Source of the DNA: Microbacterium sp. zg-B96
GTDB taxonomy: Bacteria > Actinomycetota > Actinomycetes > Actinomycetales > Microbacteriaceae
Assembly: GCF_030246865.1 (NCBI RefSeq)
Contig: NZ_CP126738.1
Location: forward strand, 1,798,001-1,862,000
Direction of reading: 5' to 3'
Length of the DNA: 64,000 nt
In this document: positions 17,338 to 27,787 of the stretch, one piece after another
How positions within the stretch are numbered: the first letter of the stretch is position 1
How the letters are laid out: each line of letters starts with the position of its first letter
The notes under the pieces: generated by a model
Database searches by the model: none
What the model was told of the DNA's origin: nothing
Seen by the model: the letters and a program-made list of their open reading frames with translations, nothing else
Translations under genes and position numbers: made by a program

Positions 17338-18387
17338 TCAGGCGAGCCGAGCGGCGATCGCGTCGCCGATCTGCGCCGTGGTGCGGGAGTTGCCGTCACG
17401 GGCGGCGATGTCCTCTTCGGCGGCGCGGATCACGCGCTGTGCCTCGCCCTGCAGCCCGAGGTGATCGAGCAGGAGAGCGACCGAGAGGATCGCGGCGGTG
17501 GGATCGGCCTTCTGCTGTCCGGCGATGTCCGGAGCCGATCCGTGCACCGGCTCGAACATCGACGGGAACGCACCGTCGGGATTGATGTTTCCCGAGGCGG
17601 CCAGACCGATGCCTCCGGTGACGGCGCCGGCCAGATCGGTGAGGATGTCCCCGAACAGGTTGTCGGTGACGATCACGTCGAAGCGATCCGGGTTCGTGAC
17701 CAGGAAGATCGTCGCCGCGTCGACGTGCAGGTAGTCTACGGCCACCTCGGGGTGTTCTGTGGCGACGGCATCCACAATGCGCTTCCACATGCCGCCGGCG
17801 TGCACGAGAACGTTGGTCTTGTGCACCAGGGTCAGCCGCTTGCGGCGTCGCTCGGCGAGGTCGAAGGCGTAGCGGACGACCCGCTCGATGCCGAAGGCGG
17901 TGTTGACGCTGGTCTCGTTGGCGACCTCGTGCGCGGTGCCGGTGCGGATGGAGCCGCCGTTGCCGACGTAGGGCCCCTCGGTTCCTTCGCGCACGACGAC
18001 GAAGTCGATGTGGCCGGGGCTGGCCAGCGGGCCCGGCGCGCCCGGGTAAAGCTTGGACGGACGCAGGTTCACGTAGTGGTCGAGGGCGAAGCGCAGCTTC
18101 AGCAGCAGCCCCCGCTCGATGTTGGCATCCTTCAGTCGCGGGTCGCCCGGCACTCCCCCGACGGCGCCGAGCAGGATCGCGTCGTGCGCCGCGATGGCGG
18201 CGAGGTCGTCGTCGGTGAGGGTGTCGCCGGTGGCGAGGAACCGCTCGGCGCCGAGCGAGAAGCGCGTCTTGTCGAAGGTCACGTCGGAGCGCGCTGTGAC
18301 GGCGTCGAGCACCTTCTCCGCTTCGGTGGTCACTTCGGGGCCGATGCCGTCACCGGCGATGACGGCGAGCTTGACGACGCGCGACAT
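17338..18387 (-). CDS. leuB: 3-isopropylmalate dehydrogenase
   Basis: A 349-residue decarboxylating dehydrogenase of the leucine pathway, oxidising 3-isopropylmalate to 2-oxoisocaproate with NAD. It starts [15 protein letters not shown] and carries [12 protein letters not shown] for substrate phosphate-free binding, the [13 protein letters not shown] helix and [18 protein letters not shown] at the metal site. AAGGAG lies 4 nt before the ATG. First gene of the run leading to ilvE. Confidence 0.96.
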   Translation of the reverse strand: MSRVVKLAVIAGDGIGPEVTTEAEKVLDAVTARSDVTFDKTRFSLGAERFLATGDTLTDDDLAAIAAHDAILLGAVGGVPGDPRLKDANIERGLLLKLRFALDHYVNLRPSKLYPGAPGPLASPGHIDFVVVREGTEGPYVGNGGSIRTGTAHEVANETSVNTAFGIERVVRYAFDLAERRRKRLTLVHKTNVLVHAGGMWKRIVDAVATEHPEVAVDYLHVDAATIFLVTNPDRFDVIVTDNLFGDILTDLAGAVTGGIGLAASGNINPDGAFPSMFEPVHGSAPDIAGQQKADPTAAILSVALLLDHLGLQGEAQRVIRAAEEDIAARDGNSRTTAQIGDAIAARLA

Positions 18388-18417
18388 GACACTCCTTTGC
18401 GGGGGCGCGCTCGCGTG

Positions 18418-19977
18418 TCAGTGGTCGACGCGCTCGCGCGCAGGGCGGGATGTACCCAGGGTAGTAGCCGCGATGATGGCCGCGATGACGACCAGGCCGG
18501 CACCGATCAGTGCGGTCACCCCGACGCCGGCGTCGAACGCGTGCGCCGCGGCGGTCTGCAGCGCCTCGGCGGTGGCCGGGTCCAGGCCTTCCGCGGCGCT
18601 CATGGCCCCGGCGAGGGTCTCCCGCGAGGCGGCGGCGACGTCGGCCGGGAGACCGGCCGGCAGCAGGATGCCGGTGCGGTACAGCGCGGTCAGGATGCCG
18701 CCGAGCACCGCCGTGCCCAGCACCGCACCCAGCTCGTACGCCGTCTCCGACACCGCGCTGGCGGCCCCAGACTTCGCCGGTGGGACGCTGGCGAGAATGA
18801 GGTCGTTCGAGACGGTCTCTGCCGCGCCGATGCCGAGCCCGAGGAGCGCGAACGCGCCGATCAGGAATCCCAGCGCGTTGTCGGCGGCGGTGAGGGCGAC
18901 CATGACGTACCCGGCGACGGAGAACACCAGTGCCACGCTCACCACGATCCGCGCGTCCACCCGGCGCGCGATGGGCACCACGAGCAGTCCCGACGCGATC
19001 ATTGCGGCCATGCCCGGGACGAGGGCGAGCCCGGCCTGCATCGGTGAGAGCCCGACGATCAGCTGCAGATGCTGCGAGACGAAGAAGAGGAAGCCGACCA
19101 GGGCGACCACACTGAGCAGGTTGACCAGCAGCGCACCGCTGAAGGTGCCGCGACGGAACAGGCGCATGTCGAGCATGGGCGATGAAGTCCGCAGCTGTCG
19201 GCGCACGAACAGCGCCCCGCACAGCGCACCCACGACGAGCAGCACGAGGGGCAGCAGTCCGGCTCCGTGGACGGCGAACTCCTTGATCGCGTAGACGAAC
19301 GGCACCATGGTCGCCAGCGACAGCACGATGCTGAGCGGGTCGATGCGTCCCGGGTGCGGATCGCGGCTCTCGGGCAACAGCAGCGGCGCGAACACCAGCA
19401 GCGGCACCAGCACCGGAACCGACAGCAGGAACACCGAGCCCCAGGAGAAGTGCTCGAGCAGGATGCCGCCGACGATCGGGCCGAGCGCGGCACCGGCGGA
19501 GAACATCGCCGCCCACACCGCGATGGCGAACCGGCGCTGGTCGCGGTCGGTGAAGATGCTGCGCAGCAGAGAGAGTGTGGACGGCATGAGCATGGCACCG
19601 AACACACCCATCGCGGCCCGCGCCGCGATGAGGAGCGTGGCCGTCGGGGCGAAGGCGGCGAGCACTGAGACGGCGGCGAAGCCGGTGGCGCCGATCATCA
19701 GCATCCGGCGCCGGCCGAACCGGTCGCCAAGGGTGCCCATCGTCACCAGCAGCCCCGCAAGGACGAGCGGATAGGCGTCGATGATCCACAGTTGCTCGGC
19801 GCTGGTGGGCGCGAGGTCGCGCGCGATGTCAGGCAGCGCGAAGCTCAGCACCGTGTTGTCGACGGAGACCAGGAGCACCGGCAGCATCAGCACGACCAGC
19901 GCGGCCCAGCCGCGCCAGCCCACACGAGCGCCACGGCTGTCGGCGAGGCGGATCTCTTCAGTAAGTGTCATCATCAT
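18418..19977 (-). CDS. DHA2-family MFS multidrug exporter
   Basis: A 519-residue, 14-helix drug:H+ antiporter of the DHA2 group (EmrB/QacA/LfrA-like). Motif A is GTLGDRFGRRR; SVDNTVLSFALPDIARDL in helix 1 holds the membrane aspartate used by this group, and SAGAALGPIVGG is motif C of exporters. Three consecutive ATG codons begin the frame; the first is used here. It is divergent from a TetR gene with a palindromic operator between them, so expression is probably induced by a ligand of that repressor. It starts 30 nt after leuB's start on the same strand but belongs to a separate unit. Confidence 0.9.
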   Translation of the reverse strand: MMMTLTEEIRLADSRGARVGWRGWAALVVLMLPVLLVSVDNTVLSFALPDIARDLAPTSAEQLWIIDAYPLVLAGLLVTMGTLGDRFGRRRMLMIGATGFAAVSVLAAFAPTATLLIAARAAMGVFGAMLMPSTLSLLRSIFTDRDQRRFAIAVWAAMFSAGAALGPIVGGILLEHFSWGSVFLLSVPVLVPLLVFAPLLLPESRDPHPGRIDPLSIVLSLATMVPFVYAIKEFAVHGAGLLPLVLLVVGALCGALFVRRQLRTSSPMLDMRLFRRGTFSGALLVNLLSVVALVGFLFFVSQHLQLIVGLSPMQAGLALVPGMAAMIASGLLVVPIARRVDARIVVSVALVFSVAGYVMVALTAADNALGFLIGAFALLGLGIGAAETVSNDLILASVPPAKSGAASAVSETAYELGAVLGTAVLGGILTALYRTGILLPAGLPADVAAASRETLAGAMSAAEGLDPATAEALQTAAAHAFDAGVGVTALIGAGLVVIAAIIAATTLGTSRPARERVDH

Positions 19978-19982
19978 TTCTT

Positions 19983-19998
19983 TACCGTCCAGCCGGTA
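19983..19998. promoter_or_regulatory. TetR operator candidate
   Basis: TACCG-TCCAGC-CGGTA is a 16-nt inverted repeat 6 nt from the exporter start. It overlaps a TATAGT -10-like box (19997-20002) for the divergent TetR gene. Binding here would block both promoters. Confidence 0.55.
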
Positions 19999-20030
19999 TA
20001 GTAACAGGGATCAGCCGAGAGAGGACTGTC

Positions 20031-20576
20031 ATGAGCCGGCCACCCCGCGCCCGAGAGGGCGTGCTCGACGCGTTCGAGTCGCTGCTCATTTCCGACGGCG
20101 CCCGCGGCGCGACGATGGACGCCGCCGCGCACGCGGCCGGCGTCTCCAAGGGCGGCCTGCTCTACCACTTCGCCTCGAAGGAGGCGCTGGAATCAGCCCT
20201 CCTGCTGCGCATGGAAGCCCTCGCCCGCGACGACGTCGCGGGGATGTTGGAGGCTCCGGAGGGCATCGTCGCGGCGTTCCTGCGGTCGAGTGTCATGGAC
20301 GACTCCCCGCTGGATCGCGCGCTGATCGCGGCATCCAAGCTCGCGCAGAACGGCAGCGCGGCGGCAATCGATGCGCTGCGCCGGGTGCGGGAACTGTGGG
20401 AGCAGGCGCTGCGCCCGCACACCCGCGACGAGACCGCGCTGCAGCTCGTGCTGCTGGTCAGCGATGGGCTTTACTTCAACAACGCGCTCGGCACCGGAGC
20501 CGTGCCCGGTCCGGTGCCGCAGGGCGCTGACATGGACGCCCTGATCGCGCTGGTCGAGCGGGCGATCTCGGGCTGA
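20031..20576 (+). CDS. TetR-family repressor
   Basis: A 181-residue TetR regulator. The HTH spans about residues 10-56 (ARGATMDAAAHAAGVSKGGLLYHFASKEAL) and a variable ligand domain follows, of the TetR_C_37 kind by general look. AGAGG lies 6 nt before the ATG. The divergent neighbour is a DHA2 exporter, its most likely target. Its 3' end is 3 nt from the serA stop on the other strand. Confidence 0.88.
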   Translation: MSRPPRAREGVLDAFESLLISDGARGATMDAAAHAAGVSKGGLLYHFASKEALESALLLRMEALARDDVAGMLEAPEGIVAAFLRSSVMDDSPLDRALIAASKLAQNGSAAAIDALRRVRELWEQALRPHTRDETALQLVLLVSDGLYFNNALGTGAVPGPVPQGADMDALIALVERAISG

Positions 20577-20579
20577 GGG

Positions 20580-22184
20580 TTAAGACTCGGTGATCTCGAT
20601 CTGACGGAACAGGTCGGCTTGAATGGCCGAGCGCACCTCGTCGAGCACGTCATCGGCCACCGGCGAGTCGACTGTGAGCACCGAGAGTGCCTGTCCCCCG
20701 GCGGCACGACGGGCGATCTGCATGCCGGCGATGTTGATGCCCGCCTCGCCGAACTTCTGTCCGTAGACCGCGACGATGCCGGGCCGGTCGGTGTAGAGCA
20801 TGACGATGTGGTGCCGTTCGATGGGCAGCTCCACGGCGTAGTCGTTGATGCCCACGAGCTTCTCGATCTGCTTCGTGCCGGTGAGCGTGCCCGACACCGA
20901 CAGCTGCGAGCCGTCCGAGAGGGCGCCGCGCAGGGTGATGACGTTGCGGTACTCGTCGGAGCGGTCATCGACGATCAGGCGGCATTCGATGCCGCGCTGC
21001 TCGGCCAGCAGCGGCGCGTTGACGTACGACACGGTCTCGCTGACGACGTTGGTGAACACGCCTTTGAGCGCGGCGAGCTTGAGCACGCTGACGTCGTACT
21101 GGCTGAGATCGCCGTGCACTTCCACGTCGAGGCTGGTCAGCGGCGAGTGGGCCAGGGCGCTGAAGATCTGACCCAGCTTCTCCACCAGCGGGATACCGGG
21201 GCGGACATACGGGTCGATCACGCCGCCGGCGACGTTGACGGCATCCGGGACGAGCTCGCCGCCGAGTGCAAGGCGCACCGAGCGCGCGACGGAGACACCG
21301 GCCTTCTCCTGCGCTTCGTCGGTCGAGGCCCCCAGGTGCGGGGTGACCACGACGTTGGGAAGGTCCAGCAGCGGCCGGGCGGTGCCGCCTTCGACCGGGG
21401 GCTCGCTGGTGAACACGTCCAGGCCTGCTCCGGCGATCTCGCCCGTGGTCAGCGCCGTGTACAGCGCCTCCTCGTCGATGAGCCCGCCGCGGGCGACGTT
21501 GACGATGTAGGCGCTGGGCTTCATGAGCCGGAACTGCTCGGTGGAGATCATGCCGGTCGTCTCGGGCGTCTTGGGCATGTGGATCGTGATGAAGTCGGAC
21601 TGCTGCAGCAGGTCGTCCAGGCTCAGCAGCTGCACGCCGAGGTGCTGCGCGCGAGCGCTGGTGACATACGGGTCGAACGCGACGACGTTCATGCCGAACG
21701 CCTGCAGCCGCGAGGCGATGAGCGCGCCGATGCGGCCAAGGCCGATGATGCCGAGGGTCTTCTCATACAGCTCGACGCCGGTGTAGGCACTGCGCTTCCA
21801 CTGGCCGTCCGCCAGCGAGTCATGCGCGGCGGGGATGCGCCGGGCGAGGCTGAGGATGTGGCCGATGGTCAGTTCGGCGGCCGAGATGATGTTGGATGTC
21901 GGGGCGTTGACCACCATGACGCCGGCCGTGGTGGCCGTCTTGATGTCGACGTTGTCCAGACCAACCCCTGCGCGTGCGATGACCTTGAGCGAGGGTGCCG
22001 CGGCGATCGCCTCGGCATCCATCTTCGTCGCCGAGCGGATGAGCACGGCGTGTGCGTCCGCGAGGGCGGGCAGCAGCGCGGCCCGGTCGGCGCCATCGAC
22101 CTGGCGGACATCGAAGTCCGGCCCGAGGGCGTCGATCGTGGCGGGTGAGAGTTCTTCGGCGATGAGCACAACAGGCTGGGGCAC
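20580..22184 (-). CDS. serA: D-3-phosphoglycerate dehydrogenase
   Basis: A 534-residue type I PGDH, the first enzyme of serine synthesis. Order: substrate domain, NAD domain with GIIGLGRIG near residue 145, catalytic His in VVVTPHLGAST, then the extra ASB (intervening) domain and a C-terminal ACT domain that normally mediates serine inhibition. The GTG start (VPQPVVLIAEELS) has GAAGGA 6 nt upstream; the nine codons before it lack support. Confidence 0.96.
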   Translation of the reverse strand: MPQPVVLIAEELSPATIDALGPDFDVRQVDGADRAALLPALADAHAVLIRSATKMDAEAIAAAPSLKVIARAGVGLDNVDIKTATTAGVMVVNAPTSNIISAAELTIGHILSLARRIPAAHDSLADGQWKRSAYTGVELYEKTLGIIGLGRIGALIASRLQAFGMNVVAFDPYVTSARAQHLGVQLLSLDDLLQQSDFITIHMPKTPETTGMISTEQFRLMKPSAYIVNVARGGLIDEEALYTALTTGEIAGAGLDVFTSEPPVEGGTARPLLDLPNVVVTPHLGASTDEAQEKAGVSVARSVRLALGGELVPDAVNVAGGVIDPYVRPGIPLVEKLGQIFSALAHSPLTSLDVEVHGDLSQYDVSVLKLAALKGVFTNVVSETVSYVNAPLLAEQRGIECRLIVDDRSDEYRNVITLRGALSDGSQLSVSGTLTGTKQIEKLVGINDYAVELPIERHHIVMLYTDRPGIVAVYGQKFGEAGINIAGMQIARRAAGGQALSVLTVDSPVADDVLDEVRSAIQADLFRQIEITES

Positions 22185-22320
22185 GCTGGATCCTTCGATG
22201 TGGCAGCGCACGCGATCGCGTGCACCGCGACTGAGGGGAGATCCCCGTCACAGCGCCGGACGGGGGCGAAATCAGCCTATCGCGCGTGCACCGGTGGCTT
22301 TGACCGTGTGACGCCGGGGG

Positions 22321-22683
22321 TCAGGCGCCGAACAGTGCGGTGGTGACCGCGGCGTAGGCGAGTACGTCGAGCCAGAACACCGCGACGAACGCCAGGCCGG
22401 TGAGCATGACGGCCAGGTACGGCAGTGCGCGCCGGCGCCACCCGATGGCGAAGGCGGCGGCGAAGACCGCCGGGGCGAAGATCACCGGCAGCAGCAGTAC
22501 GAACCAGCCGTACCCGGTGAGCCCGGCCACTCCCCCGGCTTGCTGCATCAGGAAGCCCAAGGCCGTCCAGAAGACGAACGCGTACAGCACCAGGAACACC
22601 CCGGCGATGACGGTGACGAGCCACATCGGCAGTGCGGTGCGGCGCGCGGGTGCGGGCGTCGCCGTGGGCGTCTCGGCGGTCAC
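22321..22683 (-). CDS. Small three-helix membrane protein
   Basis: A 120-residue protein with three predicted membrane helices and a short Pro/Thr/Ala-rich cytoplasmic N-terminus. The GTG start overlaps the upstream gene's stop (GTGA), so the two are coupled. I recognise no family. Its 3' end is 136 nt from the serA start. Confidence 0.65.
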   Translation of the reverse strand: MTAETPTATPAPARRTALPMWLVTVIAGVFLVLYAFVFWTALGFLMQQAGGVAGLTGYGWFVLLLPVIFAPAVFAAAFAIGWRRRALPYLAVMLTGLAFVAVFWLDVLAYAAVTTALFGA

Positions 22684-23177
22684 AGGGAGGCTCCCGACAG
22701 GACGAAGGGCCACGGCACGAGCAGCACGGCGCCGGCGGCGAGGAGGGTCAGTCGCACCCAGACCCGCGCGGAGCGGGTGAGCAAGAACACGGTGGCGAAC
22801 CACAGCGGCGGGGCGGCGACAGCAAGCCAGAGCGTCACCTGGAAGGCGATCGGGTCGAGGAACAGTTGCGCCACCAGCTGCAGGTTGCGCGCGCCGAGCA
22901 GCCAGCCGAGGCAGAACAGCAGGTACACGCCGGCGAACACGCCGATGCCGACGAGCGCGGCGTTGCCCAGCGGAGCGGGCGCGTCGGCCGCGGTTTCGCT
23001 CTCGGTGGCGGGGCGGTCCGCTGCGGCATCCGTGTGTGGGGGGTGGTCGAGACGTTCGCTGCCCTTGCCGACGGCACGATACCCGGCGGGGAGCGGCGCG
23101 GCCGGGCCGGTGTTCCCTGCGAGCGTGGGATCGTCGTCGCCATCCCACGTGAGCGCATCATCGTCGGGTCGGGCCAT
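22680..23177 (-). CDS. Membrane protein with acidic N-terminal tail
   Basis: A 165-residue protein. About 65 acidic, Pro/Asp-rich residues are followed by three membrane helices. The ATG (MARPDDDALTWDGDDDP) lies 6 nt after TACCCT and fits leaderless initiation; the open frame upstream has no such support. It is coupled by GTGA overlap to the smaller membrane protein, suggesting a membrane complex of unknown function. Confidence 0.68.
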   Translation of the reverse strand: MARPDDDALTWDGDDDPTLAGNTGPAAPLPAGYRAVGKGSERLDHPPHTDAAADRPATESETAADAPAPLGNAALVGIGVFAGVYLLFCLGWLLGARNLQLVAQLFLDPIAFQVTLWLAVAAPPLWFATVFLLTRSARVWVRLTLLAAGAVLLVPWPFVLSGASL

Positions 23178-23259
23178 GACTCCAGGGTATCCCGGCCGCC
23201 GCCCCGCGCTCGCGGGCGGGGGGCGGATGCCGGGATCAGCGGCGCCGGAACACGAAGCC

Positions 23260-23292
23260 GAAAGCCCGGCCCCGCTCGGGACCGGGCCTTCG
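23260..23292 (-). terminator. adhE terminator hairpin
   Basis: A GC-rich near-perfect stem (AAGCCCGGCCCC / GGGACCGGGCCTT with one mismatch and one bulge) around a GCTC loop, 12 nt after the adhE stop. Confidence 0.7.
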
Positions 23293-23304
23293 TGCCGGGT
23301 GCGG

Positions 23305-26040
23305 CTACCGCGCGGACTTCTTGCGACCGACAGCGGACTGACCGGCGCCCTCAGCAACCTCAGCCGCCACGTCGACCACCGGCGCCGAATCCGCCGCGAT
23401 GGCGGCGTGTGCGCGCGCGGCGCGGACGGCGTCGTAGGACGTGCCGTAATAGGCCGCTTCCATCAGCGTGCGCGTGTCGGCCAGCAGCGGCATGCGCGGG
23501 TTCGCCGGCGCGCACTGGTCGCCGTACGCGGCCATGGCCAGCTCATCGAGGCGACCGATGAACGACTCCTCCGGCACCCCCTGGGCCTGGAAGGAGTTCT
23601 CGATGCCGACCGCCTCACGCAGCCGCTCGATGGCGCGCGCGTAGGACTCGACCCCCTCTTCCGGCGTTTCGGCGGGCAGCCCGAGGTGCTTCGCGATCTG
23701 CTGGTACCGCTCCGGCGCGACGTAACGCTCGTACTTCGGCCACGCGGTGACCTTCGCAGGACGCTGTCCGTTGTAGCGGATCACGTGCGGCAGGTAGATC
23801 GCGTTGGTCCGCCCATGCACGAGGTGGAACTTCGACCCGGTGACGTGGGCCATCGCATGCACGATCCCGAGGAACGCGTTGCCGAAGGCCATGCCGGCGA
23901 TGGATGCCGCGTTGTGCATCTTCTCCCGCGCCTGGATGTCTGCCGCGTCGGTGCTCCCAGGTCCCGCCTGCACGCTGCGCTGGATGTTCTCGAAGATGAG
24001 CTTGATCGCGTGCAGCGCGAGGCCGTCGGTGAAGTCGTTCGCGTACACCGACACGTACGCCTCGGTGGCGTGCGTCAGCGCGTCGAAGCCGGCGTCGGCG
24101 ACGAGAAACGCAGGCAGCGCCGTGGTCAGCAGCGGGTCGACGATCGCCACCGACGGGGTGAGCGCGTAGTCGGCGAGCGGGTACTTCATCCCCGTCTCGT
24201 CGTCGGTGATCACCGCGAAGGGGGTCATCTCGGAGCCCGTGCCCGACGTCGTCGGCACGCACACCAGCTTCGCCTTCTCCCCCAGCTCGGGGAAGCGGAA
24301 TGCACGCTTGCGCACGTCGAAGAACTTCTCGCGCATGTCGGAGAAGTGCACGTCCGGGTTCTCGTAGAGCAGCCACATGACCTTGGCGGCATCCATCGGC
24401 GAGCCGCCGCCGAGCGCGATGATCGTGTCGGGCTGGAAGTCCCTCATCTGTGCAGCGCCGCGCTGCACGCTGGAGACCGTCGGCTCCGGAGTGACATCAT
24501 CGATGATCTGCAGGTGCACTCGGTTGGGCCGGCGACCGAGCACATCCAGCACTCGGTCGACGAACCCCAGCTTGGTCATCGTCGCGTCGGTGACGATGGT
24601 CACCCGTTCGATGCCCTTCATGTCGATGAGGTAGCGCAGCGCGTTGGGCTCGAAGTAGGTCTTGGCCGGCACCTTGAACCACTGCAGGTTGTTGTTGCGG
24701 CGCCCGACCCGCTTGATGTTGAGCAGGTTGACGGCGGAGACGTTGTTGGAGACCGAGTTGCGGCCGTACGAGCCGCAGCCGAGGGTCAGCGACGGCATGA
24801 ACGCGTTGTAGATGTCGCCGATGCCACCGAGTGCCGCCGGGGCGTTCTCGATGATGCGCACCGCCTTGACGCGCGCGGCGAAATCCGCGATCACCGCGGG
24901 GTCGTTGCTGTGCACGGCGCCGGAGTGGCCCAGTCCGTCGAAGGCGACCATCTGCTCGGACAGGTCGATGCCTTCCTGCGCGTCGGCCGCGTGCAGCACC
25001 GCGAGCACAGGGGCGAGCTTCTCGCGCGTGAGCGGCTCGTGCGGACCGACACCGGTGACCTGCGCCAGCAGCACCGAGGTGTCCTCGGGAACTTCGAACC
25101 CGGCCATCTGCGCGATACGCGCGGCGGGCTGACCCACGACCGCGGCGTTGAGCTTTGCCTCCGCGCAGGAGGAGTCCTCGGCGCTGACGCCGAAGATGAG
25201 CTCTTCCAGCATCCGCTTCTCGTCGGCGTTCACCAGATACGCGTGCAGTCGCGCGAACTCCGCCATCGCCTCTTCGACGATGGGCGCGTCGAGGATGACG
25301 GCCTGCTCGCTCGCGCACACCATGCCGTTGTCGAACGATTTCGACAGCACGACGTCGTTGACGGCCCGAGCCACTTTCGCGGTGCGCTCGATGAACGCGG
25401 GCACGTTACCCGCGCCGACACCGAGTGCCGGCTTGCCGCACGAGTACGCCGCCCGAACCATGGCGTTGCCGCCGGTGGCGAGGATGAGCGCGACGCCGGG
25501 GTGGTTCATGAGTTCGCCGGATGCCGCCAGCGACGGCTCCCCGATCCACTGGATGCAGTCTGCCGGCGCACCGGCGGCGATCGCCGCGTCGCGCACGATC
25601 GTGGCGGCGGCGACGGAGCAGCGCTGGGCGGAGGGGTGGAAGGCGAACACGATGGGGTTGCGGGTCTTCAGCGCGATGAGCGACTTGAAAATGGTCGTGG
25701 ACGTCGGGTTGGTCACCGGCGTGATGCCGCAGACCACGCCGACGGGCTCGGCGATCTCGGTGATTCCGGTGATCTCGTCGACCGAGATGACTCCGACCGT
25801 CCGCTGCTTGATGATCGAGTGCGTGACGTGCTCGCACGCGAACATGTTCTTCACCGCCTTGTCCTCGAACAATCCGCGGCCGGTCTCTTCGACCGCCATG
25901 ACGGCGAGGTCGGCGTGGTGACTGAGCGCGGCCACCGACGCTTTGCGTACGATGTGGTCGATCTGCTCCTGGGTGAATGTCGCATAGGCGTTCAGCGCGT
26001 GTTGCGCCCGTGCCACCAATGCGTCGATCTCGGGGGACAT
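23305..26040 (-). CDS. adhE: Bifunctional acetaldehyde-CoA / alcohol dehydrogenase AdhE
   Basis: A 911-residue fusion. The N-terminal CoA-acylating aldehyde dehydrogenase (about 1-440) has the catalytic Cys in FDNGMVCASEQAV near residue 240. The C-terminal iron-dependent alcohol dehydrogenase (about 460-880) has GGGSPMDAAK for NAD binding and iron-ligand histidines in AGFDALTHATEAY and HAMAHVTGSKFHLVHG. It reduces acetyl-CoA to ethanol via acetaldehyde and regenerates NAD under low oxygen. GGAGA precedes the ATG. The C-terminus has an extra Ala/Lys-rich tail. A palindrome 61-77 nt upstream suggests GntR/FadR-type control. Confidence 0.96.
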   Translation of the reverse strand: MSPEIDALVARAQHALNAYATFTQEQIDHIVRKASVAALSHHADLAVMAVEETGRGLFEDKAVKNMFACEHVTHSIIKQRTVGVISVDEITGITEIAEPVGVVCGITPVTNPTSTTIFKSLIALKTRNPIVFAFHPSAQRCSVAAATIVRDAAIAAGAPADCIQWIGEPSLAASGELMNHPGVALILATGGNAMVRAAYSCGKPALGVGAGNVPAFIERTAKVARAVNDVVLSKSFDNGMVCASEQAVILDAPIVEEAMAEFARLHAYLVNADEKRMLEELIFGVSAEDSSCAEAKLNAAVVGQPAARIAQMAGFEVPEDTSVLLAQVTGVGPHEPLTREKLAPVLAVLHAADAQEGIDLSEQMVAFDGLGHSGAVHSNDPAVIADFAARVKAVRIIENAPAALGGIGDIYNAFMPSLTLGCGSYGRNSVSNNVSAVNLLNIKRVGRRNNNLQWFKVPAKTYFEPNALRYLIDMKGIERVTIVTDATMTKLGFVDRVLDVLGRRPNRVHLQIIDDVTPEPTVSSVQRGAAQMRDFQPDTIIALGGGSPMDAAKVMWLLYENPDVHFSDMREKFFDVRKRAFRFPELGEKAKLVCVPTTSGTGSEMTPFAVITDDETGMKYPLADYALTPSVAIVDPLLTTALPAFLVADAGFDALTHATEAYVSVYANDFTDGLALHAIKLIFENIQRSVQAGPGSTDAADIQAREKMHNAASIAGMAFGNAFLGIVHAMAHVTGSKFHLVHGRTNAIYLPHVIRYNGQRPAKVTAWPKYERYVAPERYQQIAKHLGLPAETPEEGVESYARAIERLREAVGIENSFQAQGVPEESFIGRLDELAMAAYGDQCAPANPRMPLLADTRTLMEAAYYGTSYDAVRAARAHAAIAADSAPVVDVAAEVAEGAGQSAVGRKKSAR

Positions 26041-26091
26041 TTTCTCTCCAACCCGGCGCGGACGCGATGACCGCGCCCTTGCTTCCCTCCA

Positions 26092-26117
26092 AGCATAGCG
26101 CTGTGGTCAGACCACAG
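26092..26117 (-). promoter_or_regulatory. adhE promoter with FadR-type palindromic operator
   Basis: CTGTGGTCAGACCACAG (26101-26117) is a perfect 17-nt palindrome whose core TGGTCnGACCA matches the operator of FadR-subgroup GntR regulators. It ends 3 nt before TATGCT (26097-26092, read on the minus strand), a plausible -10 box for adhE. A bound repressor there would occlude RNA polymerase. Confidence 0.6.
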
Positions 26118-26135
26118 GAAGAGGAAAAAAGAAAT

Positions 26136-26181
26136 GGCCCGATCGCCACTCTCCCCGGTGAGGAGAAGCGGCGATCGGGCC
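26136..26181 (-). terminator. ilvC rho-independent terminator
   Basis: A perfect 12-bp stem (GGCCCGATCGCC / GGCGATCGGGCC) with a 22-nt loop. On the transcribed minus strand it is followed by ATTTCTTTTTTCC, a genuine U-rich tail, rare in this window. It closes the ilvDBNC operon just upstream of the adhE promoter. Confidence 0.9.
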
Positions 26182-26214
26182 GGAGCCGAGCCTGGTGGGT
26201 CGGCCGGTCCAGGG

Positions 26215-27785
<1,571 letters not shown>

Positions 27786-27787
27786 GC

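Noticed and set aside
22540..26070. 1176-codon plus-strand frame
   Set aside because: Antisense to adhE and two membrane-protein genes; composition is a shadow of their codons.
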